Assembly (NCBI GenBank): GCA_030374805.1
Contig: JARGSG010000014.1
Coordinates: forward strand, 124,001 to 188,000
Length of the DNA: 64,000 bases
DNA from: Gracilaria gracilis
Taxonomy: Eukaryota; Rhodophyta; Florideophyceae; Gracilariales; Gracilariaceae
Direction of reading: 5' to 3'
The translations under genes and the position numbers were made by a program. The notes under the pieces are model-generated. The model was not told the origin of the DNA. It worked only from the letters and a program-made list of their open reading frames with translations, and searched no databases. Positions 8,907-19,760 of this stretch are shown piece after piece. Position 1 is the first letter of the stretch; each line of letters begins with the position of its first letter.

Positions 8907-10753
8907 TCAATAGTGGATAAAGATGCAACGGTTGCTATGAAAACCGTTCTAACGTTCTTCGTTATCGGTTTATGACGGTATCTACACACAGCAATCAGCT
9001 TTGAATTAAGCCACGTATCTGCCGCCGAAGATGCACGTGTAAAACCTGTAGCTGCACACCGAATCCGAGAAAGCTCGACACGTTGGGCACCTGGCAGTCC
9101 GAAAGTGCCAGGAAAAGCATGGCACGGAACCCGGTTGTGAGAGCCATGTTTGCTAGACCTTTTGTTCGGATTCAAGCAAGAATACCAGTCAGAACCTCGC
9201 TGAAAACATGCCTCGTACCTTTCGACGTCGTTCAGAAAGAGCGCTTGACACTTTCCGTAGTTGCTTATCGTTGCGTTTGGCGTTTGCGTATGAAGAGAGT
9301 GAGGGGAGGTTGTGAGGGAGGGAGATCAGCGAGGGGTGGAGAAATGATACAGGGAGAGGAATACAAACAATGATGATGTGATTGTCAGCATGACGGACTT
9401 CTTTTGCCCGCCATGCACTATCATCTTTTGAGCTCATGCGCGTGATGACCTCATGAAATGATGGCCCCCGTAGCTATTCGGAAACAACTGCGGTTTTCTT
9501 TTTTATTGCGCACAGCAGCCTTCTATTACTAAAATGCAGCAAAGCTCCTCAATAGTTTCTATCTCTTCAGAAAGGCCAATAATTTAGTCATTCATTTCTA
9601 ATCAGACTTTCAAAACAAGGTTTCTGGGGTATGTGGTAGATTGGCAAAGAGCTCTCGTCGTGAAGCGTTACGCGAGGGAACAACGCAGGACTAAACTTTA
9701 CATGCTCACCCCTCTTCACCTGGTTGCTGTTCTCTCTTTCTTTTAACATATTGATTGTTTGGGGTTATTTGAGGCAAAACCATTTTAGAAGATCTCAACA
9801 AAATAGAAAATGATGCAGTTTCTTTGAGGTTCTCAATAATTCCAAGTATTAGTTTAATACATCGTCCTGGAAAAAGTTTAAGAAACCCCATTGAAGCCCA
9901 GCATATGCGAAGTCTCATTAATTATTCCGAAACGGGTTTCTTTAAAACTCGAAGAAACACTCGATCTGCCAACCATCCCCTTCAACGCACGTTTGCAGGG
10001 CTCTTGTCAAAACTCTGGAACCCATGAAGCTATGCATGGTCTTCGAAGGAATGGTATCGTAAATGAAATCTACCCCGTGGTACCCCAAACTATAGTACAG
10101 ACAAGATCACACCATTGCTTGAATAAAGTGTACAGCTCTTCGGCGAAGGCGAGTACCGGAATCAGAGAATAGTTTCAACCGCACAACAAATATCCAAGCT
10201 GCGTCATCAACCCAATTCTTTATGCAATAACTTATAATGACAAATGCGTTCGCAGTGAGGGCACTATCGCGTTTCGGAGACGAATTGGCCCTCGGGCCGA
10301 TGACTAAATATCGCTTGTTATATGATAGAATGCTCGGGACCTCGTAGCAGTGGAACTACTTCCTACCTTGTCGGACTTTGGTTATCATGAAAGACACGGT
10401 TACAGTGTCAGAGTCGCATACTCCCAGGCAGCCCGTGGATGAAAGGGGGACGGATACGACCACCCATGGAGAATCCATCGACATTCTGCGCCGACCCAGG
10501 TCAGTGATAGATTTCGAAAATGTAGAAATGTGCTAAGTGAGAACAGAACGTTTGCATCAGCAGATGTTTCCATTGGCTTTAAGACACCATGTCTGACCCA
10601 CAAGTCGAAGAGTGGTACGGTTTGCAGAGCTGACACATTACTACAAGATTTCTTTACGGCAGTTGAAAACGCGTCCCGTTGTTGCTCTAGAACCAAGTTT
10701 TACGAATAACAGGTTATGTGAACACCTTCTTTCCCTTTCAGTAACCAAATGTA
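8907..10753. other. Intergenic, no gene recognised
   Basis: Short open frames occur on both strands. The longest sensible one, minus strand 10400-10696, lies in the same frame as the glycine-rich gene downstream of its TAA, but has no recognisable motif. A moderately AT-rich stretch lies at 9700-9960. No RNA gene is seen. Confidence 0.45.
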
Positions 10754-11461
10754 TTAGATTTGGTCACCGCCCGCGCCACCAGCGCCACCAGCGCCACCAG
10801 CGCCGCCGAAACCCCCGGTACCAAACCCTCCAACAAGCTGTCCCGCACCACCATTCCCTCCATTTCCTCCAATGAATCCATTGCCTCCATCTCCACCGTA
10901 CCCACCGATTCCACCCAACCCAAACTCCCCGTACAGAGCTCCTACCCCGCCATTTCCACCATTCCCTCCAAACCCAAACACCGCACTGCCCCCATTACCT
11001 CCTTCCCCTCCGAATCCTCCAATTCCAACCTCCCCGACCAACAATCCAGACCCTCCATTTCCACCGTCTCCTCCGCTCCCCCCGAGTATACCCCCGTAAC
11101 CACCATTACCACCGGCACCACCAAGCCCACCATATCCATAGTCTCCATAAAGTGCCCCCGCTCCACCGTTTCCCCCTTTGCCTCCGTCTCCCAACAGAAT
11201 CGCGTCTCCACCTCTTCCTCCTACCCCACCGATCCCTCCAATTCCATAGTTACCACTTAGAATACCGTTTCCTCCATCTCCTCCGTTCCCACCTCCCAGA
11301 CCCCCATCCCCTCCTACACCTCCATGTCCGCCAGTTGCAAAGTCCCCCATTATGAAACCATCTCCTCCTCGACCTCCGTTTCCTCCTTTCTGATGGATAG
11401 ATGGAACAAGAGCGGCATGTGTGATAGAAACGCAAAGGGTGAAAGCAAGGATGAACTTCAT
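10754..11461 (-). CDS. Secreted glycine-rich repeat protein
   Basis: The 235-residue protein has a clear signal peptide (MKFILAFTLCVSITHA, cleavage after about residue 16), a short mature N-terminus (ALVPSIHQK), and then almost only glycine-rich repeats to the end. GGxGG runs are punctuated at regular spacing by short hydrophobic or acidic breaks such as ILSGNYGIGG, ALYGDYGYGG, LLVGEVGIGG and ALYGEFGLGG. The pattern suggests an extracellular structural protein of wall or matrix; a resemblance to mycobacterial PE_PGRS repeats is compositional only. The gene is intronless, with ATG at 11461 and TAA at 10754. The very regular sequence makes large false open frames on the other strand. Confidence 0.75.
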   Translation of the reverse strand: MKFILAFTLCVSITHAALVPSIHQKGGNGGRGGDGFIMGDFATGGHGGVGGDGGLGGGNGGDGGNGILSGNYGIGGIGGVGGRGGDAILLGDGGKGGNGGAGALYGDYGYGGLGGAGGNGGYGGILGGSGGDGGNGGSGLLVGEVGIGGFGGEGGNGGSAVFGFGGNGGNGGVGALYGEFGLGGIGGYGGDGGNGFIGGNGGNGGAGQLVGGFGTGGFGGAGGAGGAGGAGGDQI

Positions 11462-12243
11462 AGTTGAGAGCGAGAAACGACTTTGGTTGCAGTGCTCGGG
11501 GTTGAGGTTGATGTGATGGGATGTGATGGGATGGGATGTGATGTGATGGGGGCTTGGTTCGAAGGCTATGGTTGAAGACGGGACGTCGTGTGGAGCACGT
11601 TTTTATATGTAGTTTAGAGTGGACACAGAATCATCGTAACTTGTGATGCAGTGGTAGTTGGCAAACAACGGACTCCCAGATTCACTGCCGTATTCTACGT
11701 TTGGCATAACGGGTTTCAATCCGTGCAGCCATCGAGTGCTCTTGAACTCTGTGTGTTTCTGAGACACTGTATTGAAGAGTGTGGTGAACTGTACAGATCT
11801 GTAGGATCTGGTGTGCCTACGATTTGCAACTAGATGGTTGGAAGTGGTGGGTTGCTGCAACCCACCGCATTCGCATGCAACATCTCCGCTTTGCAATGCA
11901 AGTAATGAGATAAGCTCCATCCTACAACAGCCAGAAGACACGTGAGAAGTGCCACCCAGCCACCCTTCTGTACTCATTTGTTCAGTCTCATGTAGGTGTT
12001 TCTCCTTCAACCGCACCGAATAATTCTCTCAAGAATTTCCAGTGGGTTGCCGAGATGTCCGACTCAGCTTGGATCGGCAGTGGAGGTGTGCTCCTCTGGT
12101 GTACATACCAACGGTACAACTTTGTGCAGAAGATTAACTCTTGACTTCTACCATGGTAACACTGATAGTGCTCATCAACATGACTGTAATGTATTGCGTC
12201 ATGTCCTTGCCCTACGAGTAAGCAGCCTGTCAATCGACCTCAT
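11462..12243. other. Upstream region of the glycine-rich gene, with TGATGGGATG microsatellite
   Basis: Just upstream of the glycine-rich gene, about 11511-11550 is a run of TGATG/GGATG units. It may sit in the 5' untranslated region or promoter. The remainder up to the next gene shows no coding signal that I trust. Confidence 0.5.
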
Positions 12244-12687
12244 TTACTTCTCAATGATGTCTTTAAAGTACTGACCACGCATGCTGAGAACTTTGATACT
12301 GGCTTTAAGCGACGTTTCAGCCAATGATAACAGTTTGACCCCTGACTCGACCGTTGTAGAAGATTTCGCGAGTTCCAGAGCCACAATGCCCACTTCTGCC
12401 CACACCCCTGCAGCATTGATGTACTCCCACTCTTTGTGGGATCGTCGATCACGATTCTTCAATTCCGCCAGAAAGGCGTTCTTTGGAGGCTTGAAGTACT
12501 CCATGTGCTGCAGAGAGATATGTGAGCCACGTTCAAACATGGTCGCTTGCCCACGATCTTTTTCTGTCGCAAGAGCGTCGGATACTGCATTGCATTCTGC
12601 CTCGCCATGCTTGGGCTCTTTCCAATTGAGGCAGACCGTTTCCCAGTCTTGTCTTGAAGACGGAGCAGGAGTATCTTGCTCGGCCAT
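12244..12687 (-). CDS. Unknown small soluble protein
   Basis: I do not recognise this protein. From the ATG at 12687 it has 147 residues and ends at TAA. The N-terminal third is polar (MAEQDTPAPSSRQDWETV). The C-terminal part looks helical: KEWEYINAAGVWAEVGIVAL, LLSLAETSLKASIKVLSM, and a final KDIIEK. There is no signal peptide or membrane span from this ATG. The frame stays open upstream to about 12876 without another ATG. The alternating hydrophobic pattern of the last 80 residues and the ATG in a reasonable position support it as real. Confidence 0.4.
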   Translation of the reverse strand: MAEQDTPAPSSRQDWETVCLNWKEPKHGEAECNAVSDALATEKDRGQATMFERGSHISLQHMEYFKPPKNAFLAELKNRDRRSHKEWEYINAAGVWAEVGIVALELAKSSTTVESGVKLLSLAETSLKASIKVLSMRGQYFKDIIEK

Positions 12688-13917
12688 AGCAACGCTTCGC
12701 ACGCGTTCTGTTGAAGAAGTCGCCGCTTCAGAGTAGAAGGGTAGTTTCGAGAGAAACGGACATGACGGAGGGAGACCAGGAGGGCACGGCCTGGTTGCAC
12801 GGTCCAGAAGCAACCCCAGACACACAGATAGGCGATGTATATATGCTACGCAACTGTCTCTGTTGAAAGAGCGCAACTATAGGGTGTTATCGATACGCTT
12901 GGCTGTCTCCGCGCATGGTCACCACTCTCTATTCTCGTGAAAGACTTCTTCATGTTTATGCATTCCGTAACAGTATAGATGTAATGCAATTCTGCACTTG
13001 CAATAGGAGTTGTGCCTGTGGTAGCTGTTCATCAGATCGTGGTGCCGACAGCTCGCTCATGACTTTTGTCTTGGCGGGACAAGTCAAACCTCCGTCATAG
13101 TCAGACCATATCCGTGGCAATGGTTTTGTTCTTAATAGCTCCCATCCAGCAACCATCTCCTATCCGTCCATGATCATCTTCCATATTAGGCTCCCGTTCG
13201 GAGAACGTTTTGTACTGCACCGCATGAGCCGAACGACGTTATAAATGATGCTCCGGACGACTTTTGTTCTATTGCGACCAAGTCATGCGACACACTGCAC
13301 AAGATCCTTACCTGAAGCTGTGCCGGACGTTTGTATCCATTAAGAAATATCTCCTGCGTTCGAGCTACGATATCCACACGACAAAACGAAGTCATGGCTT
13401 CAATTCTCTGATTTGAAAGTGCTGCAGTGCTCCCACGCAATGAACTCTGCTGTCGGTCATGTACTTTTGCAAGTGACGATTTCGGTCTTTTGCAGAGTAG
13501 ATGAACGGACAATTTCAACTTGCTGGTTTCCAATGATATGTGTGACAGCTATTGTTTGACTCTGTATCGCCTTTAATTCGAACTTCATAATGTTACCAAA
13601 TGATGTGGGCTGCACGTTCAGCCGTCAGTATAACATGCACAGCCTTCATCCGAGGTCTTGTATTTATTCGTCGCAACGGGGGGCGAGCAACAGCAGCAGC
13701 GACAACCACATGGAAAAGTCGACTCCAGAAATGTTCCGCAGCTACATTCACGGCTATCGCTGAGCTTTGGGACTTGCAACCAAACAAGATAGAGTTTAAC
13801 AATGCCTTCTCTTCGACCGGCACGAGTTATATCTATACGTCATACGCCACTTCTGGACACTACCGCTATGTGCAGTGGCCCTATCCACAGTTTCGAAACT
13901 CAAATCGTTTTGCGAAA
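12688..13917. other. Intergenic, no gene recognised
   Basis: Open frames on both strands (12915-13100, 13186-13533, 13600-14526) look like chance frames or shadows. The long plus-strand frame starting at 13600 runs opposite the secreted-protein gene that follows and has the Pro/Arg/Leu-rich look of an antisense frame. Confidence 0.4.
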
Positions 13918-15096
13918 CTACACTTGCTCCTCTGCACAGCACTCCAATACCACATCAATGCTCCTATTTTCATGGCGCAGGTCGTACCCAGTACTGTTCC
14001 GGGTCGAGTCGTGTCGTACGGTTTGCGACAACAGCGACAAAAACGACTTCCCGGCTTCCAACACCCCTCTCCACGCCCGTCCCACCAACTTCGCAAAACG
14101 GGTTGCCACCGCCTTACCCACTTTCCATACACCCTCAAACATACCCTTCCCTTTCCGACTCTGCTTCATCTTCAACTGATGTTCCCGACGCAGCACCTGC
14201 AGTTCCTCCTCCTCAACCTCCCACGCCACAACATTTCCGGACGCCACACTCGGATAATGGCTCCGAAGCTGAGGTGGAAGTTGCTTCTGTTGGCACCTTG
14301 CCAATTCCCTCTCGCACTCATCCCAGCTTCTCCGTTCCAGAGCCCTAACCGCATCAGCCCATTTTACGGCTTCCGGGTTCAAAGCTGGTACAGATTCTGC
14401 AGGCTTCCCCAAACCCCGACACATTCTTCCACCACTACTCTTCGAAGGAACCCCAACGCCTCCGCATCTCCTCTGGAATGGATCAAAACGTTTGTCCCTT
14501 CCTCTCTTCTCTGCCCTTCTACCTGACCTCAAACGACTCCTTCGAACCCCAGGCTCTCCTCCTTTTATCTCATCAAAAATGCGGAGGCTCTCGTCGGATG
14601 GTTTAAACCCGTGAAGATGCTGACTTGCGCGTTCTTGGCAGCGATGAAGTTCAGTTGGGGTTTTGAGGGTTCTGCCAATGTCCAATCCTGCAAACCACCT
14701 TCTACAGTTTTGGAGTCTAGGATTAAGCCTGTTTCGTTGGTGCACATCTCGAAAATTGTCCTCTGTTGGGCCCTGTCCGGTGTTCCCATTTCCATCTCCA
14801 TTAGGTAAGAGGGCTACCCCAGATCGAACTTGTGCGCGTGGCTGAGACCCTAAACCCCAACGGCGGGCGTTTTGCTTGCCTTTGAGCTCATCAAAAATTC
14901 GTAAGCTCTCGTCGCTGGGACAGAAAGCGCTGCTGTCGTTGTTCATTTGGAACTCACAACGTTTCAGAACACGACCTTCTTCACCAAGCATACCAGAAAA
15001 CCAGCTCATTGTGTTAGAAAATTGTAATGCACAGAAACAAAGAGCAAAGAGAAAAGATGACAACTGCCAAAGAAGTTGGAGGAAGGAGAGTTTCAT
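13918..15096 (-). CDS. Unknown secreted or membrane-anchored protein with a duplicated SDESLRIFDE motif
   Basis: From the ATG at 15096 the protein starts with a strong hydrophobic leader (MKLSFLQLLWQLSSFLFALC), then about 370 polar, Arg-rich residues to a TAG at 13918. An ATG at 15147 is also in frame but would place the leader internally. The striking feature is the motif PSDESLRIFDELKG, present once near residue 62 and again near residue 171 with Ile for Leu. Each copy follows a Cys-containing segment, so the protein may be a two-unit repeat. The C-terminal part carries LEVLRREHQLKMK-like helices and a basic region. I know no family with this motif. Confidence 0.5.
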   Translation of the reverse strand: MKLSFLQLLWQLSSFLFALCFCALQFSNTMSWFSGMLGEEGRVLKRCEFQMNNDSSAFCPSDESLRIFDELKGKQNARRWGLGSQPRAQVRSGVALLPNGDGNGNTGQGPTEDNFRDVHQRNRLNPRLQNCRRWFAGLDIGRTLKTPTELHRCQERASQHLHGFKPSDESLRIFDEIKGGEPGVRRSRLRSGRRAEKRGRDKRFDPFQRRCGGVGVPSKSSGGRMCRGLGKPAESVPALNPEAVKWADAVRALERRSWDECERELARCQQKQLPPQLRSHYPSVASGNVVAWEVEEEELQVLRREHQLKMKQSRKGKGMFEGVWKVGKAVATRFAKLVGRAWRGVLEAGKSFLSLLSQTVRHDSTRNSTGYDLRHENRSIDVVLECCAEEQV

Positions 15097-15147
15097 TCTA
15101 AGCGAGATGAGAATGTTCGGCTTAAATAGGGAAGCGAAAATCCACAT

Positions 15148-16336
15148 TTACCATGGGAGAGGCTGGTGCACCCTCATCGCTATGAAGTGTCTACTTGCGG
15201 GCGGCTTGGAGCTCTTAATTTGAATGGAATGCCTACTTCGTGGTCAAAGATTTCGTGTGCTTAGCCAGTTCGCGGGAATCAATTCATTTAATGAACATGC
15301 ATCCTTTTTGGGGAGATATGATGAATTGAGTCACCAACTCGGCATATGAGAGGAATGAATGGGTTCTCAGGTATGCCCGTCAAATCGATGACATAAAATG
15401 GTGATCAACACGAACTTCGTAGAAAACAATGGTACAGAATATAGTTAAACTAACAATGTGGAACCGCAATATTACGTATTTCGAATGATTTCGTAATACA
15501 ATCTTCTGAGTTGAAAGTGTCGCCTTCAATGTAGATAGTGTAACACCAGTGTATTTGGAAGCGGTCTCCATGCGCTAGTACTATAATATCATATTATGAT
15601 GTTCCTCGGGGAGTGGTTTATTCTTTAGGAAGCCGGTCTTTTGCCCTTTGGCATATCTTTCCAAATTAAACCAAATCAAGGCTAAAATCAGAGCCCAAAG
15701 GACTGACAAATGGTTCTTGAAGGAAGCTGACAAAAGCTCAGGTTGTTGTTCCTTACGTGCAACATTGCTTCCACCACATTAACTGTGAATGGCTCTTGGA
15801 AAATATTTCTAATGTAAGAATGGTACATGAAGCCTACAGAAGCTGTCATGGCAACTTGGTATCATGTGTTCATTAGCCAATGCTTAGTGGGTGTGCTACA
15901 TTAGAAGGCAAACCTGTTCAGTGAGTCGCATCCGGAATATCGTACATTGGCATTAGGGTAGGAAATGTGGGTACACGGGACAGGTTCGATCGTAATTATG
16001 CAATGCCCAGTCCGACGCGGCTGGGAGATGCGCATCAACGAGGGAGTTGTCCGCGGTTGGTGGATTTCCCGATCTGCAAATATTATTTCTTTTCTTTGAG
16101 TATATCAAAAAAGTCGAACGTTTGTTTGAGCTCTTCAATATGAATACATATTAAATTAACCTAGAAATCTGAAAAACTGAAAAGTTTTGATCGATAACAA
16201 CACCAAATAGATGTCCAATTCTTTCCAATATATCTTCATTTCCTAATCTTCTCATTTAGGGCAACAACTGCTTCGTCCTCTACAAGCTGACAAACTTTAG
16301 TGAAAGCCAAAAGAGTAACTCTCTTACCGCTGTACC
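15148..16336. other. Intergenic, no gene recognised
   Basis: Moderately AT-rich DNA up to the pogo-like element. Short open frames such as 15380-15571 and 15953-16138 have no support. Confidence 0.45.
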
Positions 16337-16649
16337 CAGTGACTGCAATTAGTGTGGCTCACACTAATTCATGTAAGCAATCTCAGCCAAAGAAAACACA
16401 TATAAATGTGGGTCACACTACCATTGGTAGCATATTATTTGATGGTAAAACAGAATTAGTGTAGGTTACACTATTTACTTTAATTGTAATGAATGCGGTA
16501 CTACCCACACCTCAAATAGAGGCTGCGACACCTTATGGCACCACAGGCTCTCCGTTGAAGTGAGCTCTGTGCTTCCTAATAATCCGCTGCCACTTCGGGA
16601 AGATCTGACACTCTTCCCACAAACCGTCAATATTTAGAGCAAGCCCTGT

Positions 16650-16892
16650 TGTAACCAAACCAAGTGTGTAGACTTGGAGAAAGAGGTTCGATTTCTTCCG
16701 TTTTACGAGATGGGGAAAGAGTATGGCTTAAGTAGTCTACTTTTCTCTAGAAATATCTTCCAGCTAGCGCGTGGGTGTCTCTACCAGTCACCAACACCAG
16801 AACTCACTACTAAATTGGGCATGACCGTTTTGGGTCACAACAGCAGTGCAACATTCATTGCATGGCTTTCCAAGATGCCCGAAGAGGCTACA
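16650..16892 (-). repeat. LTR of the 5.3-kb Gypsy element (downstream copy)
   Basis: This 243-bp LTR has exactly the same length as its partner at 21727-21969. It starts TGTAACC and ends GGCTACA on the plus strand, so on the minus strand it begins TGTAGCC and ends in CA. The target duplication CCTGT lies at 16645-16649. Confidence 0.93.
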
Positions 16893-16919
16893 CTTCCCTC
16901 CTTCAAACACTCAAAACAC

Positions 16920-18168
16920 GTCTAGCCTTGTCTGCAAGTTCCATTGGCGTAGCTTTGCGCTTTGAAAGCCGTAAAAGAAGTTTTGGTACGTCTTGGTACA
17001 CCCTCGGAATGGGTTCCAAAGTGTCTTTGGAGTTCGGCAGCCCTTATAGGCGGATGTGAACCATCAAACCTTTTTCGGTTTCTTCTAACTTTAAGAGGCG
17101 TGACACCACTATGCCGGTCTCAGAAGAAATGACGTGAGACATAATTGCATCTGTATTAAGAGAGGCATCATGATAGAACTGGGTTCTTGACGCGTGTTCC
17201 TCTGTAGTCGTTCCGTTTCGAAGATCCTCAAACAAGTAGACGCAGTCCGAGAGCGGTCTGATTATGCGTCGCGGTCCTCTTCGTCGAAGCGCGAGCTTTT
17301 CACCGGCGTGGAAGTGTTCCCTAGCCCCGAGCACGAAATGTTTCTCAGTAAAGTTCGCGAGTTTGTCCTTCGAAGCCGTCTGCCGTGCGCGTTCCCGGTT
17401 ACCCATGACGTTGTTCTGTACCAAAGGATGGAGTTCGGCGAGCAGAGATTGAAGCTTCTGTATGTTCACCGCACGTTCCATCTGAGCTTCTTCAATTGAC
17501 ACCGGTACGACTGTGAGGGAGCGCAGGAACGTAGCAATTGGAGGGGTGGGTTGCATTCCAGTAAAGACTGTGATAGGTGGTACATTCTTCCGATGCGGGG
17601 ATGGAGCATTATTCAGAGCGCTTTGAATAATTGGCAAGACATGTTTCCATTCCTGAAAATCCATTTGCAGGTCGGACGTGAGAGCACGGAGGCTACGGAG
17701 CAGTTCCCTTCCCAATATTTCTACTGCGCCATTGCTCCATGGAGTATATGAAAGCGTGAACTTGTATAGTACCTTCAACCCTTTCGTGACAGAGCGGACG
17801 GTTTCATTTTTAAAATGAGTTGGTCCATCGGAGAGTAGTCCGTCGGGTACATTGAAGGCGGCGCACCAGTCGATGATAGCCTTCGCGGCGTTCTCTGCGG
17901 ACGTTTCGCAAAAGGAATAAAACCATTTGTAGTCTGAGTGGTCGTCACGTAGCATTAGCACATACTTGTGACCGGAAAAGCTAGGGCCGATCTCTATGTA
18001 GTCAAACTGCAGTAGGCTGTTGGGTGACGTTCCATGTAGAGCGGGTCCGAAAGGGCGCGGTACTTTGTATCCCCCTGCGGTGGAGAGGCAATGGATGCAT
18101 GCTTTCACGAAGGTTTGGACATCAAACTTCATGCTCGTCCAAAAGAAATGCTTCTGTAAGGCCTCCAT
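16920..18168 (-). pseudogene. Integrase region of the 5.3-kb Gypsy element
   Basis: The minus strand shows an integrase core with FDYIEIGPSFSGHKYVLMLR, LLSDGPTHFKNETV and YTPWSNGAVEILGRELLRSL, and a C-terminal region with HFHAGEKLALRRRGPRRI. A chromodomain-like tail follows to about 16920, including DTLEPIPRVYQDVPKLLL. Chromodomain tails steer integration to chromatin in chromoviruses. It is a fossil part of the element. Confidence 0.85.
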
Positions 18169-19739
18169 GTTGCTCTCCTTGGCGCGATGTCCACTCGGGC
18201 CTGTGTGGGCAATGATGCAAAGCGTAGTTGCAGTTCATGGGCAGAGTCTGGTATCTACACAGCTTGTTGTTCATTCTTCCATAGACCTTCTTCCAGGTGG
18301 AGTTCGGGTGGTCGTGACCCAGAGGTACTACCTTGAACAACAGCAATCTCCTGAGCGGAGGGCCACTCGAAATCCCCCGATGAGGTTGACGGTAAAGGCG
18401 GGACACGGATGAGACGTCGTATTGTAGGAGGCGCTGACCAACGTCCGAGCAGGTCTGCCCAGACATTTTCGAGGCCATGAATGTGGAAGCAGATATACCG
18501 GTAGATGCTGATGCGAACTGCCCATTGAAGTACTTTCCTAATGGCAGTCTGTGAAAGATCTGGCACAATGGAAAGCGGGTCGAATAGGAACACCAAGTTG
18601 TTGTGGTCTGTATACAAGTCAAAACCATCGGGATTGGCTGCAATCCAGTGCATTCGCTCTAAAGTGATCATGATGGCGAACGCTTTCTTCTCGATGGTAG
18701 ACCAACGCAGTTGTGTTTGGTTGAAGCGCCCGGACAGGAAGGCCAAAATAGTATGTCTTTGTTCCTTGTGCGGCTTCTTGAGGTCTTTGTAGGGAACCTG
18801 GGTCACGATTCCTGACCACATGTCGTCAGATGCATCAGTGTAGAAGCAAAGGCGTTGTGACTCGTTCCTGTGAGCAAGAGTGACCAAGTAGGCCAACGCG
18901 TTCTAACAACTTTCGAATGCTGCAGCTTCTGTCTGCCCCCATCCAATGGAGGCTAGTTCGATTTTGGCAACGGCCCTGGCAGTTCGTTTGCCTGCAGCTG
19001 TGTACACCTTCTCTAGTAGGAAATCATGTAAGGTCGCCGTCAGATTTGCGTAGTCCGTAATGCCTGTCTTCATCCACTGCATGGCGCATAGACATTGTTA
19101 GAGGTGCGCCCGGTTTGATGGCGGTTGCATTGGGAGGAGTCCCTCGAGGTGCCTTGGGTCAAACCTGATCCCATCTGCTGAAATGAGGCAGCCACACCAT
19201 CTTATGCTTTTTGCAAAGAGTATGCTCTTCCTTGGATGAAGACGAATATTGTGTGTCACACAGAACTAGAACAGTTTCTCGATACACTCGAGCAAGCCTT
19301 GGATCTTGTGATGGTGCAGCAGCATGTCGTCCAGCCAGTACAGCAGCTGTTGAAAGATTGGAGGAGGTAAGACTGCCTTCAAAGCAGACTGCATATGCGT
19401 CGTTGCATTGGTGGTACCGTGCAAGACACGGGTCGGGGAAAAAATTCCATCGGGTGTAATGAATGACTGGCAAGCCTGGGAACCTGGACGCAGAGGAAGC
19501 TGCCAGTATCCATGCGATAAATCGAATGTTGCAAAGAGGCGCGATCCTGCCAGCCTGGAAAGTTCTTGTTCGAGGTTCGGCATCGGGAACTGATGTTTCA
19601 CTGTGAAGTGATTGACAGGCCGCAAGTCTACTGTGAAGCGAAATTTTGCGGGTCCTCGTTTCGGCACGACGAGCGGAGCGGAGGCCCATGGAGAAGTGGG
19701 ATTTGGGTACACCATTTTAGTGCGTACTAGATCTGACAC
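18122..19739 (-). pseudogene. Reverse transcriptase and RNase H region of the 5.3-kb Gypsy element
   Basis: Reverse transcriptase motifs are visible on the minus strand: FRFTVDLRPVNHFTVKHQFP, FATFDLSHGYWQLPL and the polymerase site LLYWLDDMLLHHH. An RNase H part follows with LCFYTDASDDMWSGIVTQV and STIEKKAFAIMITLERMHW. It is typical of Ty3/Gypsy elements and is a fossil. Confidence 0.85.
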
Positions 19740-19760
19740 GAACTTGTCAAGAAACTCTCG

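Noticed and set aside
10400-10696. 98-codon minus-strand frame as a gene or a C-terminal extension of the glycine-rich protein
   Set aside because: It has no recognisable domain and is separated by two TAA codons.
403-11461. A genome-wide code in which TAA/TAG mean Gln
   Set aside because: The host genes encode Gln only with CAA/CAG and several end at TAG or TAA followed by more stops, so a global recoding does not fit.
12281-12736. 151-codon plus-strand frame
   Set aside because: Shadow of the small soluble protein on the minus strand.
13600-14526. 308-codon plus-strand frame
   Set aside because: Antisense to the secreted-protein gene, with no signal or domain.
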